Source of the DNA: an uncultured Bacilli bacterium
GTDB lineage: Bacteria; Bacillota_I; Bacilli_A; RF39; UBA660
Direction: 5' to 3'
Assembly: GCA_934090775.1 (NCBI GenBank)
Contig: CAKOKF010000046.1
Span: 1 to 8,585 of the forward strand
Length of the DNA: 8,585 nucleotides
Position numbers and translations under genes: made by a program
In this document: positions 1 to 6,469 of the stretch, in pieces
How positions within the stretch are numbered: the first letter of the stretch is position 1
Layout: every line of letters begins with the position of its first letter
Notes under the pieces: model-generated
What the model was told of the DNA's origin: nothing
Database searches by the model: none
Seen by the model: the letters and a program-made list of their open reading frames with translations, nothing else

Positions 1-1164
1 CCTAAAGGTTATCAAATTACACAGTGTACTAATCCTGTTGGAATTAATGGTAAATTAGAAATACCAGTTGATGATAGAACTATTGAAGCTTTAATCCACG
101 ATATTCACTTAGAAGAAGACACTGCTAGTTTAGACCACTTTGCTAAAATGACAACAATCGATTATAATCGTGCTGGAGTGCCGCTTTTAGAAATTGTTAC
201 CGAACCTTGTTTTAATTCAGCTAAAGAAGTAATGGCTTTTCTAGAATATATTCGTGATTGTTATCGTTATTGTGATATTTCCGATGCTGATACTAAAAAA
301 GGTCAAATTAGATGTGATGTTAATATTAACCTTAAAAAAGATGGCAAATATATAACACCAAGAGTAGAGATAAAAGGCGTTGACTTCCAAAATATTGAAG
401 CTGCTATTAAGTATGAGGAAGAAAGACAAAGAGAAGCTTACTTTAATAGTAGAGTAAATGAATTAGTTCAAGAAACCAGAAGGTTTGATGAAGCCAGCAA
501 CACTACTATAAGTATGCGTGCCAAAGAAAATGCTATCGATTATAAATATTTTTTAGATCCTAATATTCCACCATATAAATTAGATAAAAAATGGATTGAA
601 GAATTAATTAAAGAGATTCCTAAATTACCACTTGAACGTAAAAAATATTATATGAATGATTTAGGATTAAGCGAATATGACGCAAGCATTCTAATCAAAG
701 AAAGAAATATTGCCGATTATTTCGAAAAATGTGTTATAATAGGGATAGATTCTAAGGTTGCTGCTAACTGGATAACTGTTAATATTGTTACAGAACTAAA
801 TAAAACCGGTAGCGATATCAATGATTTCTTTATGACCCCAAATATGTTAAAACAAATTACGGATGCCATCAAAGATAAAACATTGTCTAGCAAACAAGCT
901 AAAGAAGTATTTGCCAAAGCCTTAGAAAATAAGAAAGAACCAAAAGAATTTATCTCTAAAGATAATGCCCAAATTTCCGATGAAAATACTTTAAGAACCA
1001 TGATTAAGGATATAATTGCTAATAATAAAGAACAACAAGAAGCTTATCTAAATGGTCGTAGTAACTTATTTGATTACTTTGTTGGTCAAGTAATGAAACA
1101 AACTCGCGGTAAAGCTAATCCAGTGTTAACCAAACAAATTTTAAAAGAAGAATTAGAAAAATAA
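1..1164 (+). CDS. gatB: Aspartyl/glutamyl-tRNA amidotransferase subunit B, 5'-truncated by the window edge
   Basis: GatB is the tRNA-binding, phosphorylating subunit of the GatCAB complex, which converts Glu-tRNA(Gln) and/or Asp-tRNA(Asn) to the cognate amidated tRNA in the cytoplasm. The frame is open from base 1, beginning with the family motif PKGYQIT, so 387 residues are visible and roughly 90 N-terminal residues lie outside; the ATG at 148 is internal. Visible landmarks are DYNRAGVPLLEIVTEP (residues about 54-69), the MRAKENAIDYKYF block (about 172-184), the helical linker PLERKKYYMNDLGL, and a complete YqeY-like tail ending VGQVMKQTRGKANP. Two normally fixed stretches differ: the usual MEEGSLRCD reads TKKGQIRCD (about 98-106), and the usual EIKNLNSF reads EIKGVDF, one residue shorter (about 123-129). 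It ends with TAA; no terminator hairpin follows, so transcription may continue into the next gene. Confidence 0.95.
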   Translation, partial: PKGYQITQCTNPVGINGKLEIPVDDRTIEALIHDIHLEEDTASLDHFAKMTTIDYNRAGVPLLEIVTEPCFNSAKEVMAFLEYIRDCYRYCDISDADTKKGQIRCDVNINLKKDGKYITPRVEIKGVDFQNIEAAIKYEEERQREAYFNSRVNELVQETRRFDEASNTTISMRAKENAIDYKYFLDPNIPPYKLDKKWIEELIKEIPKLPLERKKYYMNDLGLSEYDASILIKERNIADYFEKCVIIGIDSKVAANWITVNIVTELNKTGSDINDFFMTPNMLKQITDAIKDKTLSSKQAKEVFAKALENKKEPKEFISKDNAQISDENTLRTMIKDIIANNKEQQEAYLNGRSNLFDYFVGQVMKQTRGKANPVLTKQILKEELEK

Positions 1165-1205
1165 GCAAAAAATGTATTAAAGAATAAATTATGGGTATAA
1201 GAAAA

Positions 1206-1225
1206 TTAAGACTAGGAGGTCTTGA
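1206..1225 (+). promoter_or_regulatory. Shine-Dalgarno presented in a hairpin loop directly before the start codon
   Basis: TTAAGAC at 1206-1212 can pair with GTCTTGA at 1219-1225 (six Watson-Crick pairs and one G-U), leaving the loop TAGGAG. The ribosome binding site AGGAGG (1214-1219) is therefore almost wholly in the loop, and the stem ends at the base before the ATG at 1226. The pairing is visible in the sequence. Whether it exposes or hides the site, or has any regulatory role, is inference; a 7-bp AU-rich stem is only moderately stable. Confidence 0.4.
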
Positions 1226-2038
1226 ATGAAGAAGAAAGTAATGTACTTAAGTTTATTAACGATGGTAATTTTAAGTATAATTATAATCCCTATAAATATA
1301 AAGTTTAAAAAGGCAAAAGTCTATGAAAGTATGGTTGTTGTGCCGGATATTGATTCTTATAAAACACTAACGCTTGAAGATATAGCATTAAATCAAATTA
1401 ATGAGAATATTGAGAAGAATAAAACGACTTATGAATTTTATGCTAATATGTTTGGCATAGATTATAATACTTTAATAAATGAAATTAAGAATAATAATAA
1501 AACATCTTTTAATGAATTAGATTTATTACAAACTGGAAATAATAAAGATTCGTTTGATGCTACACTGTTAGAATTTATTACTAATTTAGAAAGTAATAAG
1601 AGTGAACTGTTTAAGAGAAATTATTCTTATAAAGCTTGTAGCAAAGAATATATTTATAATTTAATTGAATATTTTGTTTCTTTAAATCCTGGTGTTGATG
1701 TCCAAACAGCCAAGGCTATTACTTGGATTGAAACAGGTAATTTAGGAGCTCAAAGTATGCTTAATAAAAATAATATTTTTGGTGGTATGAGTGGCGGTAG
1801 ATTAACTAGTTACCCATCTATCGAATATGGTGTTTATAAATACATTAATTTATTAAAGACTAGCTATTATGACCAAGGTTTAAAAACAGTAGAGCAAATT
1901 GGTTATAAATATAATCCTACTACTATTGATGGCATTAAAATGGCTAATCCAACTTGGGTAGCAAATGTTAGTGCTTATCGTAATAAATTTAGTAGTAATA
2001 TTACAATTAATTCTATTGAAAAATTGTTGAATTTATAA
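1226..2038 (+). CDS. Membrane-anchored glucosaminidase/lysozyme-like peptidoglycan hydrolase
   Basis: A 270-residue protein with a basic N-terminus (MKKK) and one hydrophobic segment at about residues 6-23 with no clear cleavage site, so it is probably an N-terminally anchored extracytoplasmic protein. A middle region (about 40-135) is rich in Asn, Lys and Glu and includes FYANMFGIDYNTLINEI, a pattern common before lytic domains. The C-terminal part (about 140-256) resembles the glucosaminidase (LytG/FlgJ-like) fold: AITWIETGNLG with candidate catalytic Glu169, then NNIFGGM (182-188), a YPSIEYGVYKYINLL helix and NPTWVANVSAYRNKF at the end. Expected action is cleavage of the glycan strand of the cell wall. 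The start is fixed by AGGAGG six bases before the ATG. Which glycosidic bond it cuts cannot be told from sequence. Transcription may come from gatB readthrough; a terminator follows. Confidence 0.75.
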   Translation: MKKKVMYLSLLTMVILSIIIIPINIKFKKAKVYESMVVVPDIDSYKTLTLEDIALNQINENIEKNKTTYEFYANMFGIDYNTLINEIKNNNKTSFNELDLLQTGNNKDSFDATLLEFITNLESNKSELFKRNYSYKACSKEYIYNLIEYFVSLNPGVDVQTAKAITWIETGNLGAQSMLNKNNIFGGMSGGRLTSYPSIEYGVYKYINLLKTSYYDQGLKTVEQIGYKYNPTTIDGIKMANPTWVANVSAYRNKFSSNITINSIEKLLNL

Positions 2039-2042
2039 AATT

Positions 2043-2068
2043 GATTACTTTGATTAGTAATCTTTTTT
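2043..2068 (+). terminator. Intrinsic terminator after the wall hydrolase gene
   Basis: GATTACT (2043-2049) pairs perfectly with AGTAATC (2056-2062) around a six-base loop TTGATT, followed at once by six T residues (2063-2068). It begins four bases after the TAA of the hydrolase gene and precedes a fresh promoter for the next gene, which fits a transcription unit boundary. Confidence 0.8.
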
Positions 2069-2124
2069 GTTATTTAATATACTAGTGATAAAGATATAAT
2101 TTATATAATAGTAACTAAAAACTT

Positions 2125-2153
2125 TTAACTTTACTCAAACAATATGGTATAAT
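2125..2153 (+). promoter_or_regulatory. Sigma-A-type promoter of the HerA-like gene
   Basis: A consensus -10 TATAAT lies at 2148-2153 and is preceded by TGG, giving an extended -10 (TGn). A weak -35 candidate TTAACT (2125-2130) stands 17 bases upstream. The predicted start near 2160 would give a leader of about 22 bases carrying AGAGGAG (2168-2174), seven bases before the ATG at 2182. Confidence 0.7.
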
Positions 2154-2181
2154 TTATCTATAAGAATAGAGGAGAGTTAAG

Positions 2182-3945
2182 ATGTTTGGAAAAATTAAAT
2201 ATATTACTGAAGGTGAAGCTCATGTTGAATCCTTAATCCAACCCGGTCAAGATGTCGATTTAATGAATAACAACGTGGTGTTTGAAGCAGAAAATCAAAG
2301 AATTCTTGGCGAAGTTGAAGAAGTTAATAACGATATAATAAAAATAAGATTTTTAGGTGAGTTTATTGGCGATAAATATGTAAGTGGTGTTATTAGAAAA
2401 CCAGTTTTATCATCTAATATAAGACAAATAAATGATGAAGAATTAAAAAGTTTAATGGGTACATATAGCGATAAAAGCTTTATTTTAGGACAATCAGCTA
2501 TTTATAAAGGCCATACTGTTTATGTTGATATTAATGATTTATTATCAAATCATATGGCTATTTTTGGTAATTCTGGTTCCGGTAAATCTTGTGGCGTAGC
2601 TAGAATGGTTCAAAATTTATTTTCTAACCCTAATTTCATTGCTTATAATGCTAATATTTTTATATTTGATGCTTACGGTGAATATAAAACGGCTTTTGGC
2701 AAATTAAATGAGTTAAATCCTAATTATAGTTATAAATTTATTACAACCAATCCGACAGATCCAACTGATCAAAGATTAGCAATACCAGTTCATTTATTAA
2801 ATTTGGATGATATGACATTGTTGTTACAAGTAAGTAGCCATACGCAAATCCCAATTATTGAGCGAGCTTTAAAACTAGCTAAAGTATTTGCGGACATATC
2901 AGATGAAGCAACAATGTATAAAAATCACTTAATTGCTAAGGCTTTACTAGCTATCCTATTTAGTAATGAGACGACTAAAGAAAAGAAAAACGAAGTATTC
3001 CAAGTAATTCAAGTTTGTCATACTAATGAATTTAATTTTGATACCGATATTCCAGGGGTAGGATATACAAGAAAATTTAGTGATTGTTTTGAAATTGATT
3101 CTCATGGTAACTTTGGCGAATCAGTCTTAATAAATGAATATATTTTAAAATTCATTAATGATGATTTAGAAGGTAGAATCATGATCAAACCGGTTTATTA
3201 TACCTTAAAAGATTTTGCTAGTGCATTAGAATTTACCTTGATTAGCGAGGGTTTCTTACATAACGAAGCTATAAGAGACGATGCTAGTATCTTAAAAGTA
3301 CGTTTAAATTCGATTTTGAATAGTAACGTTGGTACTTATTTTAATTATCCTAATTACATAACTTTAGAGCAATACATTGCTTCGTTGGTAGCTACTCCTA
3401 ACCGTAAAAAAGCTCAAATTATTAATATTAATTTAGAGGATATGGATGATACCTATGCTAAAGTAATAGTTAAAATTTATGCTCGTATGTTCTTTGAATT
3501 TGCTAAATCACGTACACAAAGAGCTAGTATTCCGTTCCATTTATTTTTAGAAGAAGCACATAGATATGTTTCTAAAGATGCGGATACTTTCTTACTAGGT
3601 TATAATATATTTGAACGTATTGCCAAAGAAGGACGTAAATATGGGGTTTTATTAAATATTATCTCCCAGCGACCAGTTGAAATAAGTGATACCGTTATTT
3701 CTCAGTGTAGTAACTTCCTAATATTTAAGATGACTCACCCTAAAGATATCGAATATATTAGAACTATGCTTCCTAATATCAGTCAAGATGTTATTGAAAA
3801 ACAAAAGGTATTACAGCCAGGTAACTGTGTTGGCTTTGGTGGGGCTTTTAAGCTACCGATGATTATAAAACTCGAAATGCCTAATCCAATGCCATATTCA
3901 ACAAACTGTAATGTTAATGAAAGATGGAAAGTTCATACTAATTAG
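2182..3945 (+). CDS. HerA-family hexameric DNA-translocase ATPase
   Basis: This 587-residue FtsK/HerA-superfamily ATPase would form a ring that pumps or unwinds double-stranded DNA. The first 85 or so residues look like the small beta-barrel (HAS-barrel) typical of HerA. The ATPase core has Walker A GNSGSGKS (129-136), the HerA-type Walker B region IFDAYGEY (161-168), the second acidic motif LFLEEAHRYV (454-463) and the sensor-like ISQRPVEISD (494-503), with a lid or insert rich in helices at about 205-405. The C-terminus ends in a PGNCVGFGGAF strand. It stands alone with its own promoter. No NurA nuclease, SIR2 or DUF4297 partner, as seen in repair or anti-phage HerA systems, lies next to it. 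Family assignment is firm; the biological job (end resection, chromosome handling or defence) is not determined. No convincing terminator hairpin follows. Confidence 0.88.
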   Translation: MFGKIKYITEGEAHVESLIQPGQDVDLMNNNVVFEAENQRILGEVEEVNNDIIKIRFLGEFIGDKYVSGVIRKPVLSSNIRQINDEELKSLMGTYSDKSFILGQSAIYKGHTVYVDINDLLSNHMAIFGNSGSGKSCGVARMVQNLFSNPNFIAYNANIFIFDAYGEYKTAFGKLNELNPNYSYKFITTNPTDPTDQRLAIPVHLLNLDDMTLLLQVSSHTQIPIIERALKLAKVFADISDEATMYKNHLIAKALLAILFSNETTKEKKNEVFQVIQVCHTNEFNFDTDIPGVGYTRKFSDCFEIDSHGNFGESVLINEYILKFINDDLEGRIMIKPVYYTLKDFASALEFTLISEGFLHNEAIRDDASILKVRLNSILNSNVGTYFNYPNYITLEQYIASLVATPNRKKAQIININLEDMDDTYAKVIVKIYARMFFEFAKSRTQRASIPFHLFLEEAHRYVSKDADTFLLGYNIFERIAKEGRKYGVLLNIISQRPVEISDTVISQCSNFLIFKMTHPKDIEYIRTMLPNISQDVIEKQKVLQPGNCVGFGGAFKLPMIIKLEMPNPMPYSTNCNVNERWKVHTN

Positions 3946-4110
3946 TTTTGATTTTAAAAGGAAAATAAATAATAAGATTTAATACCCAAAATTCTTAAAT
4001 TAATAAAGGCTAAAACATAATGAAAAAGATGCTGGAAAAGGAAGAAATACAAGATATTTTAGGAACTTTGGGAAAAGTACTTGCTTCTAAAAGAGCGATA
4101 TGATACACTT
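3946..4110 (+). other. Non-coding spacer between the HerA-like gene and the 6S RNA
   Basis: No gene is supported here. There is no clear terminator for the upstream gene. A 27-codon frame (4020-4103, MKKMLEKEEIQDILG...) is predicted to be helical and has AAAGG ten bases upstream, but it ends inside the 6S promoter and in TGA, a stop that no other gene in the window uses, so it is not called. Confidence 0.5.
4081..4109 (+). promoter_or_regulatory. Probable promoter of the 6S RNA
   Basis: Two overlapping readings are possible just upstream of the rod. TTGCTT (4081-4086) is followed after 17 bases by TACACT (4104-4109). Alternatively TATGAT (4099-4104), a better -10, has only a poor -35. These would place the RNA start at about 4111-4116, at the base of the closing stem. 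The exact elements are uncertain. Confidence 0.45.
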
Positions 4111-4290
4111 AAATTACCAAAGGGAAATTGGTTTATTAACATAAAACCGAGTAAGTGATTATACGGGAATCTAATTAGACTGTGGTGTTGAAGACTAAGA
4201 CATTTGTACTTAGAATCCTAAAGCAGTTTATGTGTATACCCACCTGCGATAAGCGGGCTTTTATCACAATAGGCCAATCCTTTGGTTTTT
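4111..4290 (+). ncRNA. ssrS: 6S RNA (RNA polymerase-binding regulatory RNA)
   Basis: 6S RNA mimics an open promoter and sequesters the housekeeping RNA polymerase holoenzyme. The ends of this about 180-base segment pair over a long distance: ACCAAAGG (4116-4123) with CCTTTGGT (4279-4286), then ATTGG (4127-4131) with CCAAT (4274-4278), TTTATT (4132-4137) with AATAGG (4268-4273, two G-U), and ATAAAA (4141-4146) with TTTTAT (4259-4264). Beyond lies a large bubble whose 3' side carries a small hairpin CCTGC-GATAA-GCGGG (4243-4257). An apical arm follows, TAGACTG (4176-4182) with CAGTTTA (4224-4230), capped by CTAAG/CTTAG (4195-4199 and 4209-4213). The 3' end runs into TTTTT. Closing rod, bubble with a 3'-side hairpin and apical arm are the 6S architecture. 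Placement before tcdA and rarA matches my recollection of the Bacillus subtilis bsrA locus. The identification rests on folding by eye and synteny. Confidence 0.78.
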
Positions 4291-4494
4291 ATATGTTTAA
4301 AATTTTGTTAATAAATTAAAAATATTTATTAGAAAAAAGAAGGCAAAAAGTATTAATTATTATTAAATATTAAGAAAATAAAAAATAAAAATATCTTTAA
4401 GATCTTTGAAAAAAAATAAAAAAGGGTAAAGGTTAGGGAAATATATTAGAAGGAAAAGCAAATAAATTTTAAGTTATGCTGATAAATTATAAAA
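4291..4494 (+). other. A/G-rich spacer upstream of tcdA
   Basis: Between the T-run ending the 6S RNA and tcdA there is no open frame longer than a few codons. From about 4330 the plus strand is strongly purine-rich, with runs of A broken by AGG and GGG triplets. No hairpin with a T-run, tRNA or riboswitch motif is seen. A weak -10-like TATGCT at 4475-4480 is the only promoter candidate for tcdA. Confidence 0.5.
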
Positions 4495-5202
4495 ATGGAA
4501 CAATATGCAAGAATATTAAAATTAATAGATGAAAATATTTTAGAAGAAATTCAAAAAAAGAAAATAGTTATAGTAGGTGTTGGCGGTGTCGGGGGCTTTG
4601 CTTTAGAAATATTAACCCGTTTTGGCATTAAAAATATTTCTATTATTGATAATGATAGCGTTGATATTACTAATTTAAATAGACAAATTATTAGTAATCA
4701 AGAAAATTTAGGACAAAATAAAGTGGAAGTGGCTTTAAAACGAATGGAAAGTATAAATCCTAATAACAATTTTAAAGCTTGTAGTGTCTTTTTGAATGCT
4801 GATAATCTAAATGAATATATTTCCAAAGATACTGATTATATCTTAGATTGTTGTGATACAGTTACAACGAAAATAAGTTTAATAAAATATGCCAAAGATA
4901 ATAATATTCCTATCATTTGTGCAATGGGTACTGGTAACCGCTTGGATCCAACAAAGTTAACAGTAACTGATATTTATAAAACTAATAATGATCCTTTAGC
5001 TAAAATAATGCGGAAACTTTGCAAGGATAATCGTATCAAAAAACTTGATGTTGTAACTAGTATGGAATTGCCAATTAAAACTCATGATCGTACACCTGGT
5101 TCAACACCATTTGTTCCTAGTGTAGCTGGTATTTATATGGCAAGCTTTATAGTTAATAAATGGCTAAAAGAAGAAAAAACAAAAAAAGAAATTAATGGTT
5201 AG
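4495..5202 (+). CDS. tcdA: tRNA threonylcarbamoyladenosine dehydratase
   Basis: TcdA (YrvM in Bacillus, CsdL in E. coli) is an E1-like, ATP-dependent enzyme that cyclises t6A at position 37 of ANN-decoding tRNAs to ct6A. The 235-residue protein has the nucleotide-binding loop GVGGVGGF (28-35), the acidic IDNDSVDITNLNRQ segment (51-64) that contacts ATP, LGQNKVEVA (72-80), DCCDTVTTK (118-126) and the family-typical stretches MGTGNRLDPTK and NDPLAKIMRKL. FVPSVAGIYMA (206-216) near the end is also characteristic. Length is normal for the Bacillus type. ATG 4495 is the first start after an in-frame TAA at 4483 and aligns with the family N-terminus, yet no Shine-Dalgarno precedes it. It lies downstream of the 6S RNA and its 3' end overlaps convergent rarA by four bases. 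Confidence 0.92.
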   Translation: MEQYARILKLIDENILEEIQKKKIVIVGVGGVGGFALEILTRFGIKNISIIDNDSVDITNLNRQIISNQENLGQNKVEVALKRMESINPNNNFKACSVFLNADNLNEYISKDTDYILDCCDTVTTKISLIKYAKDNNIPIICAMGTGNRLDPTKLTVTDIYKTNNDPLAKIMRKLCKDNRIKKLDVVTSMELPIKTHDRTPGSTPFVPSVAGIYMASFIVNKWLKEEKTKKEING

Positions 5203-5216
5203 TTAGTTTCTTTTTT
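5182..5216. terminator. Bidirectional terminator shared by tcdA and rarA
   Basis: Positions 5182-5196 (six A, GAAA, TTAAT) pair along their whole length with 5202-5216 (GTTAG, TTTC, six T): 15 consecutive pairs, two of them G-U, around the five-base loop GGTTA. A and T runs form the outer stem, so each strand presents a U-run at its 3' side. Both stop codons (TAG of tcdA at 5200-5202, TAA of rarA at 5199-5201) lie at the loop. The hairpin is AU-rich, but its length and symmetry support termination in both directions. Confidence 0.7.
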
Positions 5217-6398
5217 CATTTCTTGATTACCTAAATTAAGTGAATCTTCATATTTGCTACGTTTAGGATAATAATATTTTTTATTCTTAACATTGTTTGG
5301 TAAGTATTGCTGTTTAACCCAATATTTCGGATAATCGTGGGGATATTTATAGTTAGGGGAACTAGTTTTAATGTGTTCTGGTACTTCACCGGTTGAACCG
5401 CTTCTAATATCATTTAAGGCGTTATCGATAGCATTTTCACTGGAATTACTTTTAGGCGATAAAGCCATCTCTAAAACAACTTGAGCCAAAGGAATACGAG
5501 CTTCTGGAAGACCTAAAATTTCCGCAGCATGAATAGCAGCCATGACTTTGGGTCCAATCGAAGGATTAGCCAAACCAATATCTTCATAAGCAATAACACT
5601 CATACGACGATAAATAATATCTAAATCTTCAGCTTCAATAAGACGTCCTAAATAATAAATAGCGGCATCAGCATCACTCCCACGAATTGACTTTTGAAAG
5701 GCCGAAATAATATCATAATGACCATCGTCATCCTTGTCAAAAAAAACTGAAGGTTTCGAACTAATCGCTTTGATAGAGTCCAAAGTAATATTTTTATCTA
5801 AAACTGTCATATTAGCAACATCTAGAAGATTAATAGCATTCCTTACATCACCACTACTTAATTTAGCTATAGCTTTGTAAGCTTCTTCCGATACAGTTAA
5901 ACCTTCTTTTTCACTAACACGCTTTAAACAAGTAATTATATCAGTAAGTTCTAAAGGTTTAAGTTCAAATATTTGACAACGACTTCTAATGGCAGGATTT
6001 ATTTTATGATAAGGATTGCTAGTAGTAAGACCAATTAAAATAATTAAACCCGATTCTACATATGGAAGTAAAATATCTTGCTTATCTTTATTCATACGAT
6101 GAATTTCATCAACGACCAGAATTAAATCTTTATACATTTTAGCTTCTTCAATAGCAATAAGAAAGTCTTCCTTTTTGGAAGAAGTAGCATTTAAAAACTT
6201 ATATTTTTTATTATAGGAATTAACAATAGCATAGGCAATCGATGTTTTACCAATTCCTGGTTTACCATATAAAATCATCGAAAATATTTTTTGATTTTTA
6301 ACCATGTTAGATAAGATTTTATTTTCGCCAATTAAATGCTGTTGCCCAACTACTTCTTCTAAGCATTTAGGACGATATTTGTTTGCTAAAGTTTCCAT
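5199..6398 (-). CDS. rarA: Replication-associated recombination protein A (RarA/MgsA AAA+ ATPase)
   Basis: RarA is a clamp-loader-like AAA+ ATPase that acts at stalled replication forks with SSB. From the preferred ATG the protein is 399 residues. It has Walker A GKPGIGKT (45-52), Walker B LVVDEIHR (94-101), sensor-1 TTSNPYHKINPAIRSR (125-140) with the arginine-finger region at its end, and sensor-2 GDVRNAINLLD (183-193). The C-terminal half carries the tetramerisation-type region with RGSDADAAIYYLGRLIEAED and VIAYEDIGLANP. The TTSNPYH form is of Bacillus type. Start choice: ATG at 6398 makes METLANKYRP align with the family N-terminus; a TTG at 6407 would add three residues. The only Shine-Dalgarno (AAAGG at 6434-6438) is separated from the start by a perfect hairpin. 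It converges on tcdA with overlapping stop codons, the same gene pair found together in Bacillus. Confidence 0.95.
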   Translation of the reverse strand: METLANKYRPKCLEEVVGQQHLIGENKILSNMVKNQKIFSMILYGKPGIGKTSIAYAIVNSYNKKYKFLNATSSKKEDFLIAIEEAKMYKDLILVVDEIHRMNKDKQDILLPYVESGLIILIGLTTSNPYHKINPAIRSRCQIFELKPLELTDIITCLKRVSEKEGLTVSEEAYKAIAKLSSGDVRNAINLLDVANMTVLDKNITLDSIKAISSKPSVFFDKDDDGHYDIISAFQKSIRGSDADAAIYYLGRLIEAEDLDIIYRRMSVIAYEDIGLANPSIGPKVMAAIHAAEILGLPEARIPLAQVVLEMALSPKSNSSENAIDNALNDIRSGSTGEVPEHIKTSSPNYKYPHDYPKYWVKQQYLPNNVKNKKYYYPKRSKYEDSLNLGNQEMKKETN

Positions 6399-6408
6399 AC
6401 GTATCAAT

Positions 6409-6438
6409 AATTATTATCTTTTAAATAATAATTCCTTT
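6409..6438 (-). promoter_or_regulatory. rarA: Hairpin between the Shine-Dalgarno and the start of rarA
   Basis: On the minus strand AAAGG (6434-6438) is followed immediately by a perfect 9-bp inverted repeat, AATTATTAT (6425-6433) and ATAATAATT (6409-6417), with a seven-base loop. If the helix forms, the linear distance of 35 bases from AAAGG to the ATG shrinks to a 10-base single-stranded spacer. All pairs are A-U, so the helix would be weak and possibly temperature-sensitive. The repeat is visible; its function is inference. Confidence 0.4.
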
Positions 6439-6455
6439 CTTTTATAGTCTATAAT

Positions 6456-6464
6456 ATTATAACA
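6456..6464 (-). promoter_or_regulatory. rarA: Extended -10 promoter of rarA
   Basis: Reading the minus strand, TGT precedes TATAAT (6461 to 6456), an extended -10 element. No good -35 is found at 16-18 bases, which is common for extended -10 promoters. A start near 6449 would give a leader of about 50 bases containing the AAAGG and the hairpin. TATAAT also occurs on the plus strand at 6450-6455, making TATAATATTATA a perfect palindrome. Confidence 0.6.
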
Positions 6465-6469
6465 TACAG

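Noticed and set aside
241..429. Minus-strand frames inside gatB (241-429, 717-1001) and rarA-internal frame 5231-5413
   Set aside because: Antisense or out-of-frame shadows of well-supported genes with no start signals of their own.
4020..4103. 27-codon frame MKKMLEKEEIQDILG... upstream of the 6S RNA
   Set aside because: Plausible helix and a weak AAAGG, but it overlaps the predicted 6S promoter, ends in TGA unlike all other genes here, and no coding constraint can be shown from one sequence.
4111..4290. tmRNA, RNase P RNA, SRP RNA or T-box in the gap before tcdA
   Set aside because: No tRNA-like ends or tag frame, none of the RNase P core motifs I know, no SRP Alu/GNAR signature and no T-box TGGNA motif; the closing-rod fold fits 6S instead.
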